A stretch of 34,398 nt of DNA, taken from NCBI GenBank assembly GCA_029931975.1, contig JAOZQY010000023.1, positions 1 through 34,398 on the forward strand, in the 5' to 3' direction. Below, piece after piece: positions 1-7,340 of the stretch. Under the pieces are notes generated by a model that was not told the DNA's origin, searched no databases, and saw nothing but the letters and a program-made list of their open reading frames with translations. How positions within the stretch are numbered: position 1 is the stretch's first letter; the number at the start of each line of letters is the position of its first letter. Both the position numbers and the translations under genes were made by a program. The DNA comes from Bacteroidales bacterium. GTDB lineage: Bacteria; Bacteroidota; Bacteroidia; Bacteroidales; GCA-2748055.

Positions 1-2
1 TT

Positions 3-1154
3 TTTGATTCAAAAGTTGAAATCCCGCATCATAATGAACTTGAGGAAATTGAAGGTGTACAGATTTATTCTTTAGAAGCAGGCCTTGTTTCAGTCAGTGC
101 TGACTTTTATACACGTCATCCAACCGATGCGCGAACATGCCTAGCCATGATAAAAGATTCATCGGGAGTATTGGCGAAACTATTGGGTGGGGGTAAAAGT
201 TCGGTTGCTGGAAGACTTTCGGGAGCATTTCGCAATATTGGAAATAATAAGATTGCTAATAGTATTCTGGACACCATGAAATCTGCCGGTTATGATGTAA
301 GGGAAACCGACCCATTTAAAGAAAAAATGGAACTTGAGCTAAGTTCACGAGAGGTATCACCATATGTCAATTGTATTAGAATCATGTGGAAACAAATGAG
401 AAATGATGTAATTAAGTATTTTCCCAATGCTCCGAAAGAAGTGTTTAAGGTAAATGATTATCTCAAGCAGGTTCAAGATAATTATAGAAACGATGCTTAT
501 CATTCGCTTTCTATTGAAGGATATCTGGTTACTCCTGAACTAATTGAGAAAGTAGCAAGTGGTGATTGGGATTCCAATAAGAGCGTAGAGGATAAACAGC
601 AAAAAGATGCCATGGCTGCTCGCGGCTATTTTCAGGCGTTTCAGGTTGTTAAGGATAGTATAAAATCTGTCCTGGAGGATGAAAATTCAGGAGAAGTTGT
701 AGACAACGACCATGGTAGTTGGTACCGTGAATTATTCGCTCCTAGCGTAGCTGTTGGGCTTGCAAAAGCATCAGATTTGGCAGGATATCGTAATGGGTCG
801 GTCTACATAAAAGGGGCAATGCATACATCACCCAGACAGGAAGCTGTTCGGGATACAATGCCTGTTTTTTTCGATTTGCTGAAAGAAGAGCCGGAAGTTA
901 GTGTTCGTGTGGTTCTTGATCATTTCATCTTTGTTTATATACATCCATATTTTGATGGTAACGGAAGGGTGGCTCGTTTTCTAATGAATGTAATGTTGGT
1001 ATCAGGTAACTATCCATGGACAATTATGAAGTTAGATAAACGCGAGCAATATATGTCCGCATTGGAAAAGGCCAGTGTTGGTTATGAAATCACCGATTTT
1101 GCTAAATTCATTGGTGAACAGGTTAGCAACACCATTGATAAGAGAATTGTTTAG
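3..1154 (+). CDS. Fic family protein with AbiEi-like N-terminal region (5' end outside window)
   Basis: The frame is open from the left edge, so the gene starts upstream; the first in-window ATG at 147 is internal. Numbered from that ATG, the Fic core motif HPYFDGNGRVAR starts at residue 266 and supplies the catalytic His and the phosphate-binding loop. Fic enzymes usually move AMP from ATP onto a hydroxyl of a target protein. Residues 120-125 (SLSIEG) fit the inhibitory (S/T)xxxE(G/N) motif placed before the Fic domain in class II proteins, so the enzyme is probably self-inhibited. The part before it, including AGRLSGAFRNIG and a PF at 56-57, resembles the C-terminal region of AbiEi-type antitoxins; this is from memory. 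The gene lies in the tRNA-associated island, which fits a defence or toxin role. Target and partner are unknown. Confidence 0.88.
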   Translation, partial: FDSKVEIPHHNELEEIEGVQIYSLEAGLVSVSADFYTRHPTDARTCLAMIKDSSGVLAKLLGGGKSSVAGRLSGAFRNIGNNKIANSILDTMKSAGYDVRETDPFKEKMELELSSREVSPYVNCIRIMWKQMRNDVIKYFPNAPKEVFKVNDYLKQVQDNYRNDAYHSLSIEGYLVTPELIEKVASGDWDSNKSVEDKQQKDAMAARGYFQAFQVVKDSIKSVLEDENSGEVVDNDHGSWYRELFAPSVAVGLAKASDLAGYRNGSVYIKGAMHTSPRQEAVRDTMPVFFDLLKEEPEVSVRVVLDHFIFVYIHPYFDGNGRVARFLMNVMLVSGNYPWTIMKLDKREQYMSALEKASVGYEITDFAKFIGEQVSNTIDKRIV

Positions 1155-1254
1155 ATATAAAGATGAGGAGCTATAAATAATAAGGTGCCAGTTTTTTCGC
1201 CAGTATTTCAACAAATCAGTGTAAACCAGTGTAATATTTTACATTAAATGAACA

Positions 1255-1286
1255 GTTAATTATGTTGGTGCTAATTCATAATTAAC
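1255..1286. repeat. 10-bp inverted repeat after the Fic gene
   Basis: GTTAATTATG at 1255-1264 is perfectly complementary to CATAATTAAC at 1277-1286 across a 12-nt loop. It is AT-rich and has no T-run after it, so it is not a typical intrinsic terminator. It could be an operator, a weak bidirectional terminator or a recombination site. Just upstream, CAGTGTAA occurs twice (1217-1224 and 1227-1234). Confidence 0.6.
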
Positions 1287-1341
1287 AGTATATGTTGAAG
1301 ATAACTCAAATTACCTGATTTTTTCCTATCGGATAATTTGC

Positions 1342-1384
1342 TATCCTTGAAAAATCCAATCTTAAATTGGAATATTCAAGGATA
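1342..1384. promoter_or_regulatory. 43-bp interrupted palindrome upstream of the DUF4143 ATPase
   Basis: TATCCTTGAA (1342-1351) pairs perfectly with TTCAAGGATA (1375-1384), and inside it TCCAAT (1355-1360) pairs with ATTGGA (1366-1371). The two parts are separated by symmetric 3-nt interruptions around a 5-nt centre. The element ends 7 bp before the TAnnTTTG-type -7 box at 1391, so it covers the -33 region and most of the spacer. This placement suits an operator. As RNA it would be a strong hairpin, but it lies upstream of the predicted start site. GGATA at 1331-1335 could pair with TATCC at 1342-1346 instead. Confidence 0.65.
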
Positions 1385-1398
1385 ACATTGTACATTTG
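1367..1398 (+). promoter_or_regulatory. Bacteroidota-type promoter for the DUF4143 ATPase
   Basis: TACATTTG at 1391-1398 matches the TAnnTTTG -7 consensus exactly. A TTG at 1367-1369, 21 nt upstream, can serve as the -33 element. The predicted transcription start falls at about 1403-1406, on or next to the ATG at 1403, so the transcript would be leaderless or nearly so. Confidence 0.5.
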
Positions 1399-1402
1399 TT
1401 AT

Positions 1403-2548
1403 ATGATAACAAGGAAAAGAGACGTAGATCAAGTTAAAAAACTTCAATCCATATTTCCGGTAACGGCTCTGCTTGGTGCCAGGCAAACAGGAAAAACGAC
1501 CTTGGCAAAACAGTTGAATGCCCAACATTATTTCGACCTTGAAAACCCAGTTGATTTAACTGCGTTGGAAAATCCGGCTCTTACTCTTAGTAAATTAAAC
1601 GGGACAATTGTTATCGATGAAATACAAAGAAAACCAGATCTCTTTCCAGTTTTAAGATATTTAATTGATTCAAATCCAAAGCAAAACTATGTAATACTTG
1701 GAAGTGCTTCAAGAGAACTGATCAGGCAAAGCAGCGAGACTTTGGCAGGACGAATTGGATATCATTATTTATATGGATTCAATATCGAAGAAACTGGAAT
1801 AGATAATATTGATAAACTGTGGCTTAGAGGAGGGTTTCCCAGGTCGTACCTTGCTGAAAACGAAGAAGCAAGCATGCTTTGGCGAGATAATTTTATTACT
1901 ACCTTCTTAGAGCGCGACATACCTCAATTAGGCATAAGTATTCCTGCACATACCCTACGCCGATTCTGGATGATGCTCAGTAATTACAATGGTCAAATTA
2001 TTAATTTTTCAGAATTATCTAGGTCATTTGGAATCTCTGATACAACAGCAAGAAATTATATAGAATTGCTCGAAGGAACATTTATGATCAGACTTCTCAG
2101 ACCTTATTTCAAAAATATAGGCAAACGTCTTGTAAAAAGTCCAAAGCTATACTTTAATGACACAGGAATCTTTCATTCATTGCTCTCCTTAAATACAACC
2201 AACCAGCTTATTAATCACAATAAACTGGGAGCGTCCTGGGAAGCTTTCACCCTGTTCAACTGCATTCGTATTTTGGAACTGTGTAATGAAGAAATTTATT
2301 TTTACGCCACATATTCCGGGGCTGAATTGGATCTGTTTTTTCTGAAAAGCGGCAAAAATTGGGGTATAGAAATAAAATATCAGGATGCTCCGAAGAAGAC
2401 AAAATCATTACATGCCTGCATGACAGATCTGGAGTTAGATCATTTATGGGTGGTTTACCCCGGTGATAGGGATTACATACTTGATACAAATATTTCTGTT
2501 ATTTCAATTATGAATATTGATCGAATTAAGTCTGTGATTTCTCAATAA
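1403..2548 (+). CDS. ATP-binding protein, AAA_14/DUF4143 family
   Basis: An AAA-type P-loop near residue 26 (GARQTGKTT) is followed by a Walker B segment (IVIDEIQRKPDLF) and then, in the last third, the DUF4143 region. That region contains AELDLFF and GIEIKY, the acidic-plus-ExK spacing of a PD-(D/E)XK nuclease-like fold. The length of about 381 residues is normal for the family. Function is poorly defined; these ATPases are often found in mobile or defence regions. The ATG at 1403 is chosen over the TTG at 1367 because the -7 element at 1391 lies downstream of the latter. The gene is 248 bp from the Fic gene and has its own promoter. Confidence 0.85.
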   Translation: MITRKRDVDQVKKLQSIFPVTALLGARQTGKTTLAKQLNAQHYFDLENPVDLTALENPALTLSKLNGTIVIDEIQRKPDLFPVLRYLIDSNPKQNYVILGSASRELIRQSSETLAGRIGYHYLYGFNIEETGIDNIDKLWLRGGFPRSYLAENEEASMLWRDNFITTFLERDIPQLGISIPAHTLRRFWMMLSNYNGQIINFSELSRSFGISDTTARNYIELLEGTFMIRLLRPYFKNIGKRLVKSPKLYFNDTGIFHSLLSLNTTNQLINHNKLGASWEAFTLFNCIRILELCNEEIYFYATYSGAELDLFFLKSGKNWGIEIKYQDAPKKTKSLHACMTDLELDHLWVVYPGDRDYILDTNISVISIMNIDRIKSVISQ

Positions 2549-2640
2549 ACTTGTTCATCAAAAAACAGACCTGTTCGACCTACTTAATAATATTTCCATC
2601 CCAATTTTTTCGAAGCGGATGATATATCGAAAATAGGATA

Positions 2641-2682
2641 CTCATAATCAGGGGGTCGATGGTTCGAGCCCATCTGGGCCCA
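2641..2682 (+). other. tRNA(CAT) 3'-half, attachment-site scar A
   Basis: This copy begins in the anticodon loop CTCATAA (anticodon CAT) and continues through a variable loop, a perfect 5-bp T-stem with loop (GATGG TTCGAGC CCATC), a 3' acceptor strand TGGGCCC and a discriminator A. The 5' half, D-arm and 5' acceptor strand are absent, so it is not a functional tRNA. Anticodon CAT fits elongator tRNA-Met or tRNA-Ile2. A second copy lies at 4832-4872. Integrases of tRNA-targeting elements leave such duplicated 3' ends. Confidence 0.8.
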
Positions 2683-2694
2683 TAATGAAAATCA

Positions 2695-2728
2695 ACCACT
2701 TACAAAATTATTTGTAGGTGATTTTTTC
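2695..2728 (+). terminator. tRNA-derived intrinsic terminator at scar A
   Basis: CACTTACAAA pairs with TTTGTAGGTG across a 4-nt loop (one G:U pair) and is followed by a run of T. The same hairpin follows scar B, so the tRNA's own terminator was duplicated with the attachment site. Confidence 0.7.
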
Positions 2729-2750
2729 TTTGGTGCCAGTTTGGTGCCAG
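2729..2750 (+). repeat. Tandem 11-bp repeat TTTGGTGCCAG x2
   Basis: Two perfect, abutting copies lie at 2729-2739 and 2740-2750, directly after the tRNA-derived terminator. The core GGTGCCAG also occurs at 1184-1191. Short repeats beside a tRNA attachment site resemble integrase arm-binding sites, but no integrase gene is in the window. Confidence 0.6.
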
Positions 2751-3027
2751 GATTTGGGTGAAAAGGTTGGTGGGAATTGCCTCTTATAATGGTCTTATTA
2801 CACGAAATTAGTTCATATTTAATGAGGAGTCCCCTCAAGTATGGATATATCGGCAATGCTGACCCCTTCCAGAAATAATCTCAAGAAAAATGACGAAATA
2901 ACAGACAATAATCAAAAAAGCGGAAGAATATGTCGGGTTACTAACAGTATCTGTTTCAAATCAAAGAACTATATTGTTATCAAAATTGCATTCTTAATAG
3001 ATTATAAATCAATAAATCTTATCAATT
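2751..3027. other. Non-coding stretch inside the island
   Basis: An AT-rich stretch lies between the repeats and the lipoprotein gene. An 81-codon open frame starting at 2841 has no recognisable domain and overlaps the lipoprotein start in another frame. I see no convincing gene here; the promoter of the lipoprotein gene presumably lies within it. Confidence 0.4.
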
Positions 3028-3537
3028 ATGAGAAATACATTTTTATGGACTATTGCAATGGTTATATTTTTGTTTTCATCTTGTAGCGGTAACAAACAAA
3101 ACAATGAAAGCGCCAAAAATGAAAAGGTGAATATATCGGTTGAAAAAGACAGTTATAGACCTGGTGAAAAAGACGCGCTTATTGTAATAAAAGCTTATGC
3201 TGATAAAGATCTTGAAACCCTGAAAACCTATGCCGGAGGAGCACAAAAAATGGTCCTAGACGAAACCTATTTTAAAGACAATAGTAATGTAAAAGGATTC
3301 AGGGAGAAGATTAGCAACTGGGATGGAGCGTTTAAAGAAATCAGATATTACGAAGATGAAATTAACTTTCAAAAATTCGTTTATGCTGTTGCTGCTTTTT
3401 ACGAAAGCCCATCGGGACAAATTACTGCTGTTGAACTAAAAAGCACAGATAAGAATGAATGGAAAATGGCGGGCTTTGGAACAAAATATATAAATAAGGA
3501 CGACTTTGAGGAGTTGAGCACTGAATTGCCCGAATAA
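3028..3537 (+). CDS. Small putative lipoprotein, function unknown
   Basis: The 169-residue protein starts with a hydrophobic segment (residues 5-16) and a lipobox ending at Cys19 (FSSC), so it should be a lipidated envelope protein. The mature part is charged and predicted soluble. Its layout, an early helix (ALIVIKAYADKDLETL) followed by a Gly/Trp-containing middle and strands, is reminiscent of NTF2-like DUF4878 proteins, but I cannot assign a family. It lies between the two tRNA scars, 205 bp before the discoidin-like gene on the same strand. It is probably cargo of an integrated element. Confidence 0.7.
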   Translation: MRNTFLWTIAMVIFLFSSCSGNKQNNESAKNEKVNISVEKDSYRPGEKDALIVIKAYADKDLETLKTYAGGAQKMVLDETYFKDNSNVKGFREKISNWDGAFKEIRYYEDEINFQKFVYAVAAFYESPSGQITAVELKSTDKNEWKMAGFGTKYINKDDFEELSTELPE

Positions 3538-3618
3538 TTCAAGGTAGCTACAAACAGGCCATACCGGTTTTTGTCTTTATTCACAAATTACACCCCTTAC
3601 TAAACGGGAGATTAATAA

Positions 3619-3714
3619 TTGGATTCTATTTCGATTTCTCAGAATAACGAATCTCTCCTGGCCCGTGGGATTGTTGTTGAACAAATATTATCAAAGCTTG
3701 GCCAAGATGTTTAG
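3619..3714 (+). pseudogene. Possible short coding remnant
   Basis: An open frame of about 31 codons beginning with TTG and ending at a TAG contains ESLLARGIVVEQILSKLGQ, which has the look of a helical protein tail. It has no start signal and no recognised family. It may be the end of a gene lost from the element, or chance. Confidence 0.2.
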
Positions 3715-3734
3715 ATGGTTATAAAAACCTGCCT

Positions 3735-4811
3735 ATGAACTCTATACCAAAGAAATTAATAAGCAAATTCAGGCACTTTTGTGGTTTTATGCTGGTGTTT
3801 TTATTAGCAATTTGTTTTTCTGTTTTAAAAGCACAAACAAACTCCATCGAGATAGTACTTGTTGATACATTAGCTTATACCCATTTTGGTTTAAAGCAAA
3901 TGTCTCACAAAAATTATCCCCCATCTCATTTATTCGATTCGAATGTTAAGACATGCTGGGTAAGTGCGTTCAATGATCATTCTGTTACAAAACCGCTTTA
4001 TATTCGTGTACCAGACATTTCATCCGACAGCATGATAATAAATATCTTTTCAGGTTATGGAAAGAGTGAAAGCCTGTATAACAAAAATTCAAGGCCTAAA
4101 GAAATACAGCTTACATATTATTCTGCATACTTACGTGATGGGCATGTTTCGGAAAACGCCTATCAATGTGAAGCCTGTCAACTGCCCATAAAGCAAATAA
4201 TCAGCCTGAAAGACACCTTTGGAGTACAGCGCTTCCAATTGCTTTATAACACCAACAATTTCGTTGAACACCAGAAAAGAATTCTTGAAAACAGGAACAT
4301 CTACAATAATAGCGTGATAGATACTTTTTCACTGGTAAAACTTGAAATAATGGATGTTTGGGAAGGAGATAAATATAAAGATGATATATGCATTTCGGAG
4401 ATATATTTTAACGATTGTTATATGTCGCATATTAAAAACAGTAATTATGAAATCAAGCGGGTCTATTTAAATGCAGAAGAAAACGAATTGTTAATTGAAA
4501 AGGCAGATACTACTATTGCGGTTTACACCGATAAAGCCAGCGTTTTACAAAACATTCAATTGTCTGATGATAGAAAATGGGCTATTCTTATTGCCATGCC
4601 TGCAGAACGGGCAGGGCGTACAGAAACAAGCTACCTGGTTGTTGATATTGTGGCAAAAAAGGTGATTAATCAGGAACTAACACATTATTTTTCCGGATAT
4701 AATTTGGGAGACCCCATATTTCTTAAAGAGTGTAATGGAGAAGCTTTCCTGATCTACGATATGGAGAACAATGAAACGGACAAAATAAAATTAAGGCATT
4801 TGAGGTATTAA
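3735..4811 (+). CDS. Secreted protein with NADase-type glycan-binding (discoidin-like) domain
   Basis: The N-terminus has a basic stretch and a long hydrophobic segment (about residues 16-33) ending near AQT, a likely signal peptide. Residues of about 45-165 carry the pattern HLFDSNVKTCWVSAF, followed by IRVPD, IINIFSGYGKSE and NSRPKEIQL. This matches the discoidin/F5-8-like domain annotated as NADase-type glycan-binding: a D-x-x-x-T-x-W signature, then a GY-K motif and an asparagine-rich turn. The remaining 190 residues are not recognised and look beta-rich. The protein probably acts at or outside the envelope. It is the last gene before tRNA scar B, so it is likely island cargo. Confidence 0.65.
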   Translation: MNSIPKKLISKFRHFCGFMLVFLLAICFSVLKAQTNSIEIVLVDTLAYTHFGLKQMSHKNYPPSHLFDSNVKTCWVSAFNDHSVTKPLYIRVPDISSDSMIINIFSGYGKSESLYNKNSRPKEIQLTYYSAYLRDGHVSENAYQCEACQLPIKQIISLKDTFGVQRFQLLYNTNNFVEHQKRILENRNIYNNSVIDTFSLVKLEIMDVWEGDKYKDDICISEIYFNDCYMSHIKNSNYEIKRVYLNAEENELLIEKADTTIAVYTDKASVLQNIQLSDDRKWAILIAMPAERAGRTETSYLVVDIVAKKVINQELTHYFSGYNLGDPIFLKECNGEAFLIYDMENNETDKIKLRHLRY

Positions 4812-4831
4812 TCTTGAGCAAAATAATTTGA

Positions 4832-4872
4832 CTCATAATTTGGGGTCGATGGTTCGAGCCCATCTGGGGCCA
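4832..4872 (+). other. tRNA(CAT) 3'-half, attachment-site scar B
   Basis: This is a second copy of the tRNA 3' half: CTCATAA loop, T-arm GATGG TTCGAGC CCATC, acceptor strand TGGGGCC and discriminator A. It differs from scar A near the anticodon stem (one base shorter) and at one acceptor position, but 23 bases from the variable loop through the start of the acceptor strand are identical. It marks the right edge of the island. Because both fragments are 3' halves on the plus strand, the intact tRNA should lie to the left. Confidence 0.8.
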
Positions 4873-4901
4873 CTTACAATTTTTTTTGTAGGTGGTTTTT
4901 T
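4870..4901 (+). terminator. tRNA-derived intrinsic terminator at scar B
   Basis: CCACTTACAA pairs with TTGTAGGTGG (one G:U pair) and is followed by TTTTTT. It corresponds to the hairpin after scar A. Confidence 0.75.
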
Positions 4902-5058
4902 CTGTGTGCCCGGCAGGGGCGATAACTAGGGTTTGCTGAAAAATATAATACCCCCACCTTTTAGACAACGAATTTCAAATATACGTTTGTTTTGAAATTG
5001 ATCTTTGACAGGATGTTTGAAATACTTCTGCAAGGAGTCTGGTGCAATAAGTGAATGA

Positions 5059-6104
5059 TTATTGCTTGATTATCTTTTGCGTCACTCTTAGCTCTGCAGG
5101 CCAGATATGAAGCAGGTAAACACCTCTTGGAAGAGAGGACAGATCTGCCTGATAAGACTTGCCATTGAATCTTTTACTGGAAAGTATCTGGCCATTAATG
5201 GAGCAGATTTCAAGGGTGTATAAGCCGGATTTGTCCAGATCAATGCTAAGTATATTTCCGGCCGGGTTGGGATATACTACCACTGATTCATGCCTACTAT
5301 GCCCAATACCAAGGGCCGGCTCAGGGCCCCATATCTTATATACATATTCGGGATGATCGATAAAGGGATTGCGGTTTCCCTGGTAAGAATATACCATCTC
5401 ATTGCGGTTCTGCTCGAAGGCATCCACCGAGTCTTCCTGGTGCCAGACCAGTAGCGCGCTAAGTTTTGCATGAACCGGATCTTTGGTATAATCATCAGCC
5501 GGGAGGTAGTCAATCACTTACAGATCGGGTTCTCCGTTCTCGCCCTCATAGCGGGTGGCCATATAGAAGATCATCCTGGCCACATCACCCTTCACCTCTT
5601 CCCGAGGCTGCCATACCCAGTTTGAAACACTGGTAAAACACCCGGTTTCCAAACCTTCATCTACATATGGAATTGTACAATTATCAAACCAGCGATTGTT
5701 GCGGGCAAAGTTTACAGAGATATCGGAAGGTCGTAAATGATGAGTGTCTGTTCCCGGACCCGGAGATGTGCTAAAATCTCCACGGGATTTGGCCCACACA
5801 TGCTCTCGGTTCCATCCCTTCTCATTGTTATATTCCTGAGCAGCATTCACCGACCAGCCCGCATAGAAAAGAATTACATTTTCAGCATTGTCAGGGTCCC
5901 TGTCCGATAGCTTCAGGATATCCCAGGTATCGGTTCCTGAGGATGAATATGGATATTCGGTGTGACCTTTTATCACAGAATAGAGGGTAGCTTGCAAAGC
6001 TTCACCAGTAAGCCCTTCAGCAGCACTGTAATATCCTTCCGGGATCTGTGAGAATAAGAGAAAGGGGAAAAAATTATACAGGCAAATACTATAAGACTTT
6101 TTAT
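5059..6104 (-). pseudogene. Endonuclease I family secreted nuclease with T9SS C-terminal domain, disrupted
   Basis: The frame holds the endonuclease I signatures WNREHVWAKSRGDF, DTHHLRPSD, RNNRWFDN and EVKGDVARMIFYM, then a C-terminal sorting domain (VVYPNPAGN ... GVYLLHIW ... KIIKQ) of the kind that sends proteins to the type IX secretion system. It would be a secreted nuclease. Two lesions are visible: an in-frame TAA at 5518-5520 splits the catalytic part from the rest, and near 6055-6070 the reading frame changes at a T/C-run. Upstream of that run a signal-peptide-like stretch (KSLIVFACIIFSPF) is in a different frame from the mature N-terminus (IPEGYYSAAEGLTGEALQ). No ATG precedes that stretch; the codon at 6104 is ATA. 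Either the gene is dead or the sequence carries errors. Confidence 0.8.
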
Positions 6105-6200
6105 GGAGGGCAAACCTACTAAATATGTACTTACCCGATTCTTGAAAATTTGTATATTTAGAAATGTCACCAGGTTTTCCAACAGTTTTAATCAGATATT

Positions 6201-7340
6201 ATGAGCAAGGTTATTGTATTAGGTGCAGGAATGGTGGGTAGCGCCATGGCCATCGATATGACTAAAAAGCATCATGTGACACTTACCGATATCAGTCGGG
6301 ACGTTCTGTCCAATGCAAAACAAAAATGCGTCGACCTGAGCACCCTGGAGCTTGATGTAACAGATAAAAAGATTATGCAAAGCACTATAAAAGAACAGGA
6401 TCTGGTTATCAATGCGGTGCCCGGGTTTTTGGGTTTTGAAACCCTGAAAAGCATCATTGAGGCAGGTATGAATGTGGTGGATATTGCATTTTTTCCTGAA
6501 AATTCTTTGGAGTTGGATGCGCTTGCAAAAGAACACAATGTAACGGCTATCGTGGATTGTGGTGTTGCTCCGGGCATGGATAATGTTATTTTAGGCTACT
6601 TCAACGAAAGCATGAAACTCACCGATTTTGAGTGCCTGGTGGGGGGGTTACCTAAAACGAAGAAATGGCCATTTTGCTATAAAGCACCCTTCTCGCCCAT
6701 CGATGTGATTGAAGAGTATATACGTCCGGCCAGGTATGTGGAACATGGGGAACTGGTTGTAAGGGAGCCGCTGAGCGATTGTGAGTATGTGGAGTTTGAC
6801 AAAGTAGGAACCCTGGAGTCTTTCAATTCGGATGGTTTAAGGTCCATCATATATACCATGCCGCATATTCCCAATATGAAGGAGAAAACATTGCGTTATC
6901 CCGGTCATGTTGAGTATGTGAAAGTGTTAAAGGAAAGCGGTTTTTTTGGAACAGAAAAAGTGGAAGTGGATGGAAAAAAGGTTTCACCAATAGATTTCAC
7001 CAGCAAGATCCTGTTCAATGAATGGAAACTGGGAGATATGGAAGAAGAAATAACTGTATTTCGTGTTACCCTGAAAGGTGAAAATGTCTCGGGAGAGAAA
7101 GAAGAGGTGGTTTTTTCCATGCATGATGAGTACTGTACCGAAACAGAGACATCCTCCATGGCACGTACCACCGGATATACTGCAACTGCGGCAGCCAATC
7201 TTTTTCTGGAAGGTTTGTTTAAGGAAAAAGGTGTTTTCCCACCGGAGCTACTTGGTAAGTCGAAGGCCTGTTTCGACTACTTTCTTAATTATCTGGAGGA
7301 GCGGAATATATATTATGTGAAGAGCTCGCGTACTATTTAG
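6201..7340 (+). CDS. Saccharopine dehydrogenase family protein (lysine 6-dehydrogenase-like)
   Basis: This is an intact 379-residue protein. A Rossmann nucleotide-binding motif GAGMVGSAMA sits at residues 8-17, followed by an acidic residue after strand 2 (TDIS). The middle region (VDCGVAPGMDNVILG, then GGLPK) is typical of the saccharopine dehydrogenase/lysine 6-dehydrogenase group, NAD(P)-dependent enzymes acting on lysine or its derivatives. Exact substrate is uncertain; lysine 6-dehydrogenase is the closest match I recognise, and carboxynorspermidine-type relatives are possible. It is the only intact gene in the surrounding decay zone. Its 3' end overlaps the tail of the convergent permease remnant by 8 bp. 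Confidence 0.85.
   Translation: MSKVIVLGAGMVGSAMAIDMTKKHHVTLTDISRDVLSNAKQKCVDLSTLELDVTDKKIMQSTIKEQDLVINAVPGFLGFETLKSIIEAGMNVVDIAFFPENSLELDALAKEHNVTAIVDCGVAPGMDNVILGYFNESMKLTDFECLVGGLPKTKKWPFCYKAPFSPIDVIEEYIRPARYVEHGELVVREPLSDCEYVEFDKVGTLESFNSDGLRSIIYTMPHIPNMKEKTLRYPGHVEYVKVLKESGFFGTEKVEVDGKKVSPIDFTSKILFNEWKLGDMEEEITVFRVTLKGENVSGEKEEVVFSMHDEYCTETETSSMARTTGYTATAAANLFLEGLFKEKGVFPPELLGKSKACFDYFLNYLEERNIYYVKSSRTI

Noticed and set aside
2641-2682. A functional tRNA gene
   Set aside because: Only the 3' half from the anticodon loop on is present; the upstream sequence does not supply a D-arm or a matching acceptor strand. The same holds at 4832-4872.
2841-3086. 81-codon open frame before the lipoprotein
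   Set aside because: It has no domain or convincing ribosome site, and its 3' end overlaps the well-supported lipoprotein gene in a different frame.
5973-6182. Separate small membrane protein gene on the minus strand
   Set aside because: The hydrophobic part is better explained as the frameshifted signal peptide of the endonuclease I gene.
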